From contig JAPYMA010000379.1 in assembly GCA_035041965.1 (NCBI GenBank), positions 186,001 through 250,000 of the forward strand: 64,000 bases of DNA, written 5' to 3'. Both the position numbers and the translations under genes were made by a program. The DNA comes from Anisakis pegreffii. Lineage: Eukaryota; Nematoda; Chromadorea; Rhabditida; Anisakidae. Within the stretch, counting starts at the first letter, position 1; each line of letters begins with the position of its first letter. The notes under the pieces are model-generated. The model saw only the letters and a program-made list of their open reading frames with translations, did no database searches and had not been told where the DNA came from. Shown piece by piece: positions 32,761 to 45,331 of this stretch.

Positions 32761-35700
32761 AACGTTTTGCGTTCAAAACATTTGAAGTATTCAAGAGTCA
32801 TGAGATAAATGCTTACTCAATAAAGTCCTACTTTCTTTTGGGCTTCCATTTGCAAAGGAAATATTCATGTTTGCAGAGTGCCTGCAGTATTTTTTTGTTC
32901 AGCGTGGAACATTTACGTCTTACGATGTGAGTTTGTGCCACTGTTTTAAACACTTTACAGTAATTCTCAAAAACTTTATTTCTTGCGCTAACTCCCTGCT
33001 TTTGAAGTCGTTCTGAAGACACCGGCTGAAATGCATTCGACACTGGCTGCTACAAGGGTCATAGTGATATGTTTGTAAGCGGTTCGAAATCACTGAACGA
33101 TCTGACGCTCCGATTCCATCTCACATCGGCTCTCTATGGCCAATGAAACTATTTGTGAGAATTCAGATGCAGTTCCTTAAATCTTGCATCGCGGAATTTT
33201 TGTCCGGAGTCAGACTGAGAAACAAATTTTTTGACAAACAGGTTGAAGCTATGGCTTTGATTTTGAGGCGATTAAAGTTATTCACAAATCAACAATACTT
33301 TTGTAATGCATTAGTTCGGTTGCCGTGAATGGGTCGTGAAACTGCAACGATGACAATGCTATGAATATGTCAGTCATTGTTCCAGTCAGTCATTTATTTA
33401 GTGAGATCAAGAATGCTTATGTTCATTTGATTGCACTGAAACGTGACACCAGACAACAGACAACAGATAAGTGAGTGATCGTGTTCAATAAAATTGAATG
33501 AAAAACAACAATAATCGTTCCAATCAATCACTCGAAAACAACTCGCTATAATTGTGATGGTAAATACCTGTCTCGAATTTGTTCCAGTGACCATTGGTGA
33601 ATAAGCCGCATGACTTTGAAATCAACATCGAATGAATCGCATTTCTCTAGAGAGTTTAAAATCTTATACATTCCACACAATTTTCTCCAACACTTTCACC
33701 ATAGAGAACGTTTGAATTTGCAGCTGTCCTTCGCACTGGACCCAGAAACAGCTTATTCAGCAGTGTTCAATCCATCAGTGCTGTTTTCTCGAGAATCTGA
33801 TCGCGTCTCTTTGCTATCCACATCGATCTGTTTTCTGACTTCGTCATACTTGAACGAAGGCTTATCCATTTGATCCTCATATTCGTTATTGAAAACTTAA
33901 TTGATGGTATTTCAGTGGAATGTCGATAGATACTCGTTGTCAGTGTTGAATCTGATGAAACAAGTCACCAAAATGAATGAATCAGTTTGCTAATTGTAAG
34001 ATTATTATAATTGTAATTGTTCGACGAATAACAATTGCAGTGAAAGTGAAACGAACACCCCAACGAAATGCATGAGTCGCTGATTGTTGTGATGAATAAT
34101 CATGTGTGAACAAGTTCTGACTGCTAATTAGACCACATGGAATGATCGATGACGGTGTGACGCATTGGAACAGTGATCATCACTTCAATCAGCTGATAAG
34201 CGAACAATTTTGAAGATTTGAACAATTCTCGATAATCAACAACACAAAACTCCACTGATTTCAAGCAAGAAAAATGTGTGAAGATTAATTATTTCATATT
34301 TTGTCTACACAAGACAATGAGCCACTTTGGTATAATACTAATGCAATGTCATAGTTTGGCTATTCTTGAGGAATTTCCTTTCCTGTTTCATTAAAAATCC
34401 GCTTCTGTTTGTTTTTATTTCTCATCAAAAGCGAAGTTATCCCATTAAATGTGAAGTTATTCAAATTGCACTGCACAATTAGAGTGCATTTTCAAGCATC
34501 ACACAGTTCAGAAAACTGTTAAGCAATTCAGTTAGAATGCATTCGTTCCAAATGTTAAAATCATAAAGGTTAATCATTCAGTTGAGACATCGAACCAATT
34601 AGAATTGTATTCATTCATGAAAATTGTCAAGTTAAGATGAGAAGCGAACGAAACGAAACAATGATAAACGTTTGAAATCCAAGAATCTAACAAGCACAAA
34701 TAGATTATGAGCAAATTATGCATCTATAAATATGGAATGCACCAAATAAAAACACTCTCATTAAAAAACTACTGACGAGTATGGAAAAATCAGTGGTATT
34801 ACGTTGTGAAGGCATACGATCAACGACAACAACAAAGCTCATTTGCTTGGCTGCCCACTGACGAAAAAATACTCAAAAATTTTATTCGACTGTGCACTGC
34901 AAACGATATGTGAGTAGAAGCTATCTCATTCGGTTAAGTCTACCACTTCGGGAAGAAGATCATTCCGCCAAGAAAGTGCTCAATTCACGACCGCGATAAC
35001 AACGGAAATTACTGAATATGCATCATCGTTCAGATATAACAGTGTCAAAACTTATCCGACTACATTACCTCTTTCATATCAGATAACGATTCACATCAGA
35101 TTAAAACTCAATCAATATCATAACCAAGTGATAACTGAATAAATCCGTCGACTACTGAACGTATATATTTATTACGAAGCCTTACCATGACAATTCTGGT
35201 CTACATGATTGCGGAACACCGAGAACCTGTTCTCACTGAACAAAATTGCCTTCAAAACAGTGGTCACCAAGTACTCGAAGAAATTCCCGGTTACGAGCTT
35301 CAATAATTATCAGTAATACAAGTACATAAACACATATATGAACAAACCATAAGTATCTTACAATTACGAACGATTTTCATACGAAAATCCACACAGACAG
35401 AGTTATATCGATGAGAGATGTGATGCTTAAAGCGAATGCATAGACATGAATGAAATGATATAATATTACACTGCACAATGAGATCTATCGGAATATACAT
35501 ACGCTCAACCACTCGCTCGTTTCAAACAATCATTACAACAAGGCACAACCGTTCAGGATACCGAAGCTTCACAACTGACTTTAGCTAACGATATCAATGA
35601 AAATAAAACTTTTCGGTTTTTGTTGAGTGATCGTTAATTTCAATTGATGAAGAACATTGGAGAAACACATCTCAAAAAAAAATGACAACGATACAGATTT

Positions 35701-36844
35701 CACCTGAATTCAGTATTTAAAACCAGTTGAAAAACCTCAACTGATGTCAATTACACTGAACATGGAACAATCAAATGGAACAATAATATGCATTCTAAAC
35801 GAGAAGAGCAACTGAAAACAAATAAATAGATCAATGTACACATTAACACAGTAATCATTCAGCAAGAAAAAAACGTACCATTAAAACAACAAAGAAAATA
35901 ACTAAATAAATGGAGATGAATCTATAAGATGCGTACACAAAACAATTCAAAATATACGCCGCCATTTGTTTGAAAGTACAATATTCCTGAATATTGCACA
36001 ATTCAATAACAACAACCAACTCAAGTCTATTCTCGCCCTGGTAAAGTGAGCATAGCATTTCTCGGTGAACTCATTAGGCAACAATCGACAAAACTAACTC
36101 CAAAAGAATTCTGGAGGCCAAGAATTTGTGAGAATTTTGTCATGAACTTTCACCTAAACCAAGACGAGTCTATCAATCGAATAAAAAAGAAGAATTTAAT
36201 TTGGTTGATAAAATCCCGTGTATTTCAAAACAATTCAGTGTTACACAGTAACAAACAACGCATCCATATCCAACACAGTTCAAAGACGAGCGTCCCTGAA
36301 AGAAAAGCGATTGAAATGCTTTCGGTCGTACTCGAATAACTCATCGTGAAAAATTATAACCTAATTTCATACAAAATCAACGTTGTTCAACCTACGGAAG
36401 CAAAAAAAAAACACTAACGGATATTGAAGAAAATTTTCATAAGCAAACCTAAAACTGAGCTTATTAATAATTTCTGATTTGATTCGACTCATACGATACG
36501 GATTTCACAACAATTTAGTTTCTACAACATCGCCAAGACTCAACAAAAATTTGCTGAAAAAGATGCGAGTGAAGATAAAACTGACCGAAATTTGCGTGCT
36601 TCGTTGATCGCAGACTGCATAGCGGATGAGTGTGATGAAGTGAATGAATTTGCTTTCGACAAATCACAATGTGAAACGCATTTTAGCGGTACCCAACGCC
36701 TAAACAGCAAACACTCAATTGAAAATAAACATCATGGCTCAATTATAAAAAGTGGTGCTGTGAATGAAAACGACAACAAAATCATCAAAAAGAATTCCCT
36801 TCATTCTCATCTTCTAATTTTGAATGTCATTCGTCTAATTCCAT
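32761..36844. other. Spacer, no supportable gene
   Basis: About 4 kb of AT-rich sequence with only short, unsupported frames, for example minus 32828-33043 and plus 33610-33873. These lack motifs and flanking exons. I see no repeats or RNA genes. Confidence 0.45.
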
Positions 36845-39800
36845 TCAACTGAAATTCCAAAAGCAATCGAATAAATCTGACAACACTAACCACGTATGAT
36901 GCTTATCGAATAGCTGCACCAAAATATATTGTCCTGGATCTGTTCTTGGACGTTTTGCCAGCATTTCATCAACTGGATAAGAATCCAGCAATACCTGAAC
37001 AATGCATTCACAATCAGATGAATGTTAATTTATATGAACAATCCTTATGGAATCATTATTTATTCTGATCAACAATCAACAATTTTATACTAAAATGTAC
37101 TCACCTTCAAACAAATATCAATAACATGACCAACGGTACGTGACTCTTGATCTTCAACCCAGATAATGTCATCGTGTTGAAAATCTTGACCTATTTCGAC
37201 GGTATCTAAAAGTTACTGCTGATTGTAATCTGTACAATTAAATCATTATTGGGCTCTTGAATTCGACATCTAATCGTTGAGCTTCGAAAGATGAAATGAA
37301 CGAACCAATAAAAGGTTCGCGACGACGTGAGGACCGCCGTCGTGAGGCGAATGGTCGCGATGCTGATCGTGTCGTGCGACGCTGACGAACTGAATACGTC
37401 GTACTGTTGTTTGCTGCACACCTTCGAGACCACGACGAACACTCTTCGGCAGCCGAACTCGCTGACTCGTCGACTGCTGATGAGTTGTTGTCAGTGGTTG
37501 TGAGTTCATTCGATGGACTCATAACGGGTCTGGAACGATAGCCCTTGAATGCGGATGAAGTGTTCGGTGTGAGCACCGAGGAACGCCTCGGACGAGTGGA
37601 TCGTCGCAACTTGGATTCGTCTTCGTTTTGGCTCGGTGATACGTCGAATGGTACAAGAAAACGCGTTATTGGCAGTTGCGAGAGCGATGCTGAAATCAAG
37701 AGTTTCATTCTTTTTTTTTCACTTCTTTATACATTGTTTGCGACAAAGTATCGGTAAGGTGTAATCGTAGACGAGTCGTCCTCTCAAAAAAAATTGGTGA
37801 AAACAGAATCGCGGGTCAATTTAGTCCACTTCCAGCCTGAGCTTCGAAACATGCGCCTCAGCGCAAGCTCAAACCCAGAGCCTGAGCCTGCACTAAGCTG
37901 ATGAGATTAAATTGTAGCCGTATGATTCCTGCAGGATTTCAACGCACTATATGTCCCATTTTACGCTCTAAATTTCAAAAAATTCAAATGATTTGGTATT
38001 CCAAAGATTCTCTGGTAGTCCGAAAGAATTTGTTGCACGAATTCAGCATTTGGCTTATGAGACAAAAAATTACAAGTGCCTCGACTTTTGAAATAATCAA
38101 AGTGATGAGAACTTGGCATGTGGTTGGAAATTGAAGCAAAGGAAGAATGTTTGAGTCTTAATCGATTTCAAAATGGAAAAATAAGAAAGAGAATATCAGA
38201 ACGATGCTCAATGAATGAGAATTACCTGGTGTAGGCACAGTTTTTGAGCGTTTAGTGCCAGATGAACCATCTGATGGAGCAATGCCTGAGTCGTTGATTA
38301 ATCTTTTACGTGTATTCGTCACCTGAGTAGTGGCTGATGAGCTGGGTCGACGAGAACGTTGTGTTGCAGAGGAAGGAACCTTTGCTGAGGTGTTACCACT
38401 CTGCAAACCCGAACAGGACGGTTCATTCTTGACATCTTTAATGCCAGAAGACTGCTTATTTCTTGACGTTGTTGATGTCAACGAAGATGCCTCATCAGCC
38501 ACGCTTGAGTTACATTTCTCGCGTTTGATTCCTCGTTTCGGACCCAATATCTCACCGTCATTCGTTTTAACAGCCCGTTCCCACAACAGACTCCGAATAT
38601 TTGAAAATGCCTTTAGCGAATCATCAGGCTGAAATATCGCATCCACTTCAAATAAAACGTTCGACTGATACTAAATTCGTCACTGACAAATTCAGATTTA
38701 TGGTTAAAGAAAATTCACTTAGTTTAGTCTCATAAGCGATTCAGCAGATAAGCGTCATGCTTGACAAAAATTAATATCCTCTAGTGGAAATGATCATGCC
38801 ATTCACCGGCAGCTGATTACTGTGGCACTGTATGGCCAGACAAATTCAATTACTGTAATAGTTACAACTAGAACGGTTAAGCACTTCAAGTTTGAATAAT
38901 TCCAAATCACTAGCTCAAAATATGTAGGCAATCCATTAAAATGCATAACAAAGAGCTGATCATCATCGAGATTTTTATAATTTCTCCTCCGTGCGATGGA
39001 CCTCTCGATTTCAATCGTGAAGCTTGAGTAATGAAACGCACTCAGAACATTCGCATTTGACGCATTGAAAAAGAGACGAAAGTATTCATTACTGCATCAA
39101 ATTCAAAAATTGAAATATGATGAAGCAATTACCACGTTGATAAATGCAATATTTTTCTCAGTTGCGCTGAAATATTTGAGTGCAATCCGTTGTAAGCGAT
39201 GACCGTACTTCCAGAAGAATTCATTATGACGATTGAATGTTGAACAATTATTTATCATCAATATAAAATCTGATTTCAGCTGACCCAAGTGCTTGTATTC
39301 TCCTTTCGCCACTTTCCTGCAATAGTGAACGTAAGCACTGCGATCGAAATTCATAAGGAAATTAATTGGCGATATCATTTTTGGGAATAATCACGAAAAT
39401 GAGAATAGAGTTCAGCAACACATCACTGATGACGCTAATTATGTGGACATATTGGGCACAAATTGGGAATGGATTATTGCTAGCGCTCACCTCATAATCA
39501 GGTCTCTCTACCACCAAAACAAAACCGACAAAAAATATGGTACTTGGCTTCTTTTTATTGCAAACTTATCAGGCACCAACTTTTCTAACAATAAAGGAAA
39601 TATCTACAAGAACGAATGTTATTCGAAACCCACACTAAATTATGAATGCATACACCCACACACATAACAGAACTTTAATTTTAAAAAAAAAACTTGATTA
39701 CTTGCGCATTTTGGACAGATCCATCGGTTTTTTGATTATTGACGAATAACCTGGCACATCCTTCTCACTCACTGGATTCGCGAACACCTTGAAGGAAAAA

Positions 39801-42800
39801 GAAAAGCAATCAATTCACAACATGGAACACTGATCTGTAGCTGTTTCTTTTAACAAGAATCAATTTTTAGAATTCGTTAAGGTTACAGCAGTATCCATCA
39901 AAGAACGTGGTAATCGAATACATAATAAAATCCAAATCTCACTTTTAAGATTAACATCTTTTCAGAGATTTGCATAAATTCTCATCAAAAAAAATAAATG
40001 AAACTTTACATTTTGATAATCTTTAGCGGCGATTTTATCGATCAGTTCATTCATTTGCAAACTGAGTGGTTTAGTCAGATATTCAATCGCCATACTCGTT
40101 TCTTTTAGCTAAAATGAGGAAACATATGTTCAGATTTATGTGCAGCCAATGTTTACAAATGAAAAACCATAAAGTTAATGAGCTAAACGACGAATGAAAA
40201 TAATTCATCATTCTAATTTAAACGCTTCAATGTTGATGGTCGATCATGACGAATTCATAAATTTCGTCCCTGGAATGAATCGACTGAAGGGGATGAGAAG
40301 GTATACGGAAAAGAGAAAATTCATAGGCAATCACTGAGGGTAACGTACATATTCTCGTTTGAATTTTTCACGTTTCTTCACCAACTCACACAGAAGACGA
40401 ACTCGTTCGAGATCATTACGAAGAAGATAAAATGATTTATGCTCCATATTTGCGGCCAGATCTCTTGCCGAATCTCTTGTCGTTTCCACTTCACGTGAAA
40501 TGATTTTGGTTTGCTGAAGTGATTTTCGACATAATCAATTATAATATTCATAGCATGAGCCATATCATTTTCAGGAATTTGATCGATACCCAACAAACAA
40601 AAAGCAACGATACCAAAAAAAACAGATAACACCAGCTTTTCAAAGAACCGAACAAAACCCTCTACATACCATCAATCGTTTAAGAAGAGGTACACCACTT
40701 CGTGATTTTCGCTTAATTGTCCAATAGACCAACAAACGATGCATTATTTCTGCATTTATTTTCAGTTTTGTTCGAATTTCTTCAACTCTGAAATTAATAA
40801 TACATTCTGAATGAAAATTCCTGGAAAGCAAATATTCTTGGCTTCTCGTTTTGTGAATTTCTGTGTGCTGGAGAGAGCAGCACTCATCGATCGCCCGAAA
40901 ATATGTCTTCACTGGATGAGAAAGATTTCCCGTATTCATCGATGACTATGAAATTGCTTTCACATGCAACTAACAACGTGCTGAAGAGCGATTGTTAAGA
41001 GGAGGAGAAACTAATGGAGAACGAACTTATTTGATGGAACGACAGGTATCGAGATGGTCGGCGCGATATTCTCATTTGACTGCAATTGCTGTCGTGCTAA
41101 CCGCATCAGTGCTTCCTTCAATAAATTTGATTTGGTAATACCAATAACACATCGTCTGAATGCATCAAACATTCGACAAATGGTTGTGCTAAGTTAAGAG
41201 AAGAAGATAGAATCACCAATTAGTAAACGATATAGTGAATGACTGAGCATTCGAATCGAATCAACACTTTATTAGCCGATTACTATTCAATCGGCAGAAT
41301 TAAGATCAATTACTGCGGTGAGAATAAGTTTGAAAATGTTATATAATGCTAGAGAAGTTTAATAAAAAACGAAACAAAACGAATTACCACTTCACGCTTC
41401 TTTCTGGCTATCTCCCGGGCGTTCAGATTCTCTCTGAAACAAAAAACGAGATGTTTTAAACGTTAATTACGAGAATTCCTCTCCTGGCTATGTCTGTGAA
41501 AGTTCATTGATATTTAGCGATATCAACGAAAGAAGCGAGCAAATTCACTGAGCACAATAACAATCGTTCAAAAGTACAATACAAATCAACCAGAATATTG
41601 TGATTTTTTTCTGATCATATCAATTTTACTACTTATCTGATCGACAATTCATTTCTTTTCACTTAATCCAAGGCTAAATTTCATCCATGCAATTTTACGT
41701 GTTAGGCAACTGGAATGATTTAAACAGTAATTGGTAAATGCTTGATCAAATAACTCGTATAAAGAACGAAAATAATCATGATAAGAGAATCAGTACAAAA
41801 ATAACTAAACAAAATCTAGAGAACTTCATGTTTGTCTGATAAATTTTCTTCGTCGTTATCCTCATTAAAAATTAATTGCTTTTTGGCCAATACAGACAAC
41901 GTCTCAGCATAAGGTAAATAGAAGAGTTAACATAATGTCATGTTAAAGACAAACTTATTGAGTGGATTTGAATGAAAGTGACAGTACGACAAATATTTGA
42001 CATCGGTGCCCCACTCATTCGTTGGATTCTTCACTTCTTCTGCGCGTAACTCCATACCAGCCGCACGAGCACACGTAACGTGATACGATCGCGTACACGA
42101 TTTCTACGATGCACATAGCAATTAGCAATCGAATCAGTGCAATTACTCAACGAAACGAACTGAACGACAATTCATTGGCGTTACCTTTGAACACTGAAGA
42201 CACGCGCCCATTTTCTGTTTACAAACCATACATCGTAACCGACAACGTCGTTTCAGCGAATTTTCAATACCGTCAATTGGCTCCATAAACACCGTATTTG
42301 CAAAATGAACCTATGATTGTTGAGTGTCACAAGCTAGGATTTGAAAAATCAATGAAGCTTTCAGAGAACAAGCGCATAACGAGGAAAACTCTCAAGATGT
42401 TCCCTCAATGAACAAATATCGCTGACTGAACCAATTGAATGTTTTAAAGGAACAGAACCCACTTCGTTCAACCAAAGTGCACAAACCACATGTGCCCACT
42501 GATTCGAAACGGTCCGCTTGAAAGCGCCGTGTGTGCTCGGGCATAGCTGGCACTGAACTGGTTTCGACGGTGACAACTGACAACGTCTACATAACCACTG
42601 ACCTTCGGGAATGTACGGCACTCCATAACAATCCTTAAAATACACAGTTGCGTTCGTTCTCTATTGAAATGCTCAAGTAAGCGTGTATTCACTCTTATTG
42701 CATCCATTACAAATATTACAATGAATTCACGAAGGCTTTTGAGTTTAAGCATAAATATGCACGTGATAAGAATGTCACTGAATATGAAATGTTTTCTCGG

Positions 42801-44178
42801 AAGTTGGCGATTTTATGTGCTGAACAATAATTGTCGATAGAACAATAGTGAAGCGTATGAACCTGATGAACGGCAATATTGCAAAGGTCACAAAATATGA
42901 TTTGATTGGCATTGCAGCCATCACCATCGTTACAAATACAACATACTGCATCCTGATCAATCGATGGACCACACTGCACACCATCTTTTGAACTCTAAAT
43001 TCCGCTTAATTTTCGCAAATTCATCAAATTTTTCTTGAAACCAAAAGACGAAAATATAATAAAAATCACAATTACTTGGAAGAAGCTTTCTTTCTCCATG
43101 CGATCCATGGCAGCTTCAAACTGTGTGATACTTAGCGATTGATGATCTTTCTTTCTAGCCAATTTCTCATTGACCAACGATATCCATTCCAAATCCTCAA
43201 ATTTATCAACTTCATTAAGTTTATTCGAAGAGATAGATGGAAGAGTTGCTTCCATCAATCGATTATTTTCTGGGCCATTTTTTTTCATCTCTCAACGATC
43301 ACATCTAACAAATTAAAGCAATTTCTTTTATTGAATCAATTCGATGCTCAACGTTCCCAATATTGATACATTGAAACAAATTAGTTCTTTGGTAAAGTAA
43401 AATTTCGTAAGGAAACGAAAGAGGTCACCTCACCTCTTCATCAGCATCATATTCAATCGCTGATAACAGATCGGATTCACTTTTCGGTTGAAAGGTGATG
43501 TATTCATCTGGCATTTCGAATGGTTCTCTTTCTGTTATGTAATCGTTGACACGACTGAACGTCGCCTTCGGCAATCCTCCTTGTGGTAACTGCAATGAAT
43601 TAACCCGAGTATTTTAAATGTTTTAATTTCATCAATTCAACCAAATATTCAAATGAACCAACAATAAGATGCACTGAAATCGCTCGTTCCCCCACTCGAT
43701 AATCGCCTTCAACCGTTCACTTCTATCAGCGTCTCGTTCTTCGCCCTATCCCTGTTTTTCGCCTCCCCCCCCCCTCCCTACAGTCAACGACAAAATTCAT
43801 GCAACAAGCTCCCCATGGACACCAGCCTCATTTAACAGCTGATCATATTTACTTCAGAGATTTTTTTTCTGAACTGAATTGATGGAATTTTGCACGCAAA
43901 ACGCAGAATGAGCATAACAATATGAATAATGTCCAGAAAACCTTTTTGAATGTTGACAGAAGTGTGTCACTTCTTTTGGCTGCAGGTAGCTGCTGATCAT
44001 AAACGATTTTCACACGTAACGGCTGCATGACATTCAGTCGAACCGGCTGACCGTCAACATTTATCGTAACTATTTTATCGAACGCATTATTCGTTGTTGC
44101 TGTTGACTGCATCGCTATCGGATTTATCGAACAATGCGCACAACAACAATTCTGCGAAATCAACTGAAAATTAGACAT
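36845..44178 (-). CDS. lin-49: BRPF/LIN-49-type chromatin reader (EPc, PHD-ZnK-PHD, bromodomain, PWWP)
   Basis: Scaffold of MOZ/MORF-type histone acetyltransferase complexes. The segments follow the BRPF order. N-terminus at 44178-43942. EPL1-type motif [22 protein letters not shown] at 43589-43434. DRMEKESFF at about 43280-43080. First PHD ([21 protein letters not shown]) at about 42985-42860. Then [16 protein letters not shown] and WAHVVCALW at about 42640-42485. [11 protein letters not shown] and a [14 protein letters not shown] knuckle at about 42312-42195, and [14 protein letters not shown] at about 42105-42025. A helical linker ([31 protein letters not shown]) spans about 40800-40350. 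The bromodomain ([23 protein letters not shown], then [13 protein letters not shown]) is at about 39790-39120. Ser/Arg-rich tails lie at 38640-38225 and 37690-37230, and a PWWP-like C-terminus at 37205-36845. Exon edges are exact only for the first two exons. The stop and PWWP end are less sure. Confidence 0.88.
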
Positions 44179-45331
44179 TTCTATCACTCGAAAATACCTT
44201 CCGAATGACAGTTGCCAAGGATGAAATTCCACGATATTCACAATGATAGGTCGCAAATGAGTAAAAAAAAACGACGATCTCGCTCACGGCTATTACGTGT
44301 GAACATTTCACATAAGGTAATGATGTCTGCATGAAAAATGGCTGCTGTTGGAAATTCGTGATTCTAGTCTCTCAAAGAGTTAAGTCGACTTTGCATCATT
44401 CCTGCTAGATTCTCCTTTCCAGTCTCCATCAAGAACCTTACAAAGGTATTCTTGCACTGTAAGTCAACGAGGGAATGGGTGTGGCTTAACACAAACCGAA
44501 AAATTCATTGTGTTCTCTCTTCTGCTTGAGAGTTATTAATTTAAACGCCTTATCTTCTTCTATCACTACAACTCTAGTCAACAAAACCAATGATATCTTT
44601 AATCAACGGAGATTTATGTGAAAATACGCTGGAGAAATTCAGTTGGAGAGATCTTGTCAATTGCTCTTTTGATTATCCAGCTGCTGAAGTGATGAGAAAT
44701 TGCAGTGTCTCATTGTCAGTGCCTTTCAACCCTTTACAATTGCTGCTGACGTATTCGCCGTTCAATTCGTGAATGGATGATTTCTTTCCAAACGGGTGAA
44801 TCTGCGCTAAAATGGCTTTCGTAACTGATCAAGTGACCTGTTCAGTTGTCTATTAGATGCGGGAAAATCTTTAAAAAAATAAATAAACCAACATAAAAAA
44901 CAAAAGAAACGAGAGCAAATAAAACGTATGCGTAAGCAACGCACACAACAATAATAATGCCAACATTACAAAGCCTGCCTGTCTATGCACTGCCTTATAA
45001 ATTTTATGATAATAATCTTGTGATAACAATAAGGACAGATAGAAACTTCTTATCATTGCCATTTGGTGGTCGTATAGCTAGTTCACTTTCTCTTGTTTCT
45101 TGCTTCAGTTATTCATGAAATGATCAATGAGGTTAAATTTCCTCTTGGATTTTGGACGTTGTATTGTCAACTTTAGATTTCGCCAACATCTTTTGGGAGT
45201 GTCTTCCGTAGATCCGTTATAGTCTCATATATCGTTTTGCATCTATCGATCCTGTTCAAGTCTTGCAGAAGTGCAATTCCACTCAAAAAAAAAATCACAA
45301 AATATCCTGCCAATTATTACAGTTATTGTGA
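44179..45331. other. Divergent intergenic region
   Basis: About 1.15 kb separates the start of the minus-strand BRPF-like gene from the start of the plus-strand gene at 45332, so it should hold both promoters. A TTACAG acceptor at about 45317-45322 lies just before the plus-strand start and could accept a spliced leader. No other feature was recognised. Confidence 0.45.

Noticed and set aside
43764..43780. C-rich run (CCCCCCCCCC) before the BRPF-like gene's second exon
   Set aside because: It lies in an intron. It may be a low-complexity tract or a sequencing weakness, with no further signal.
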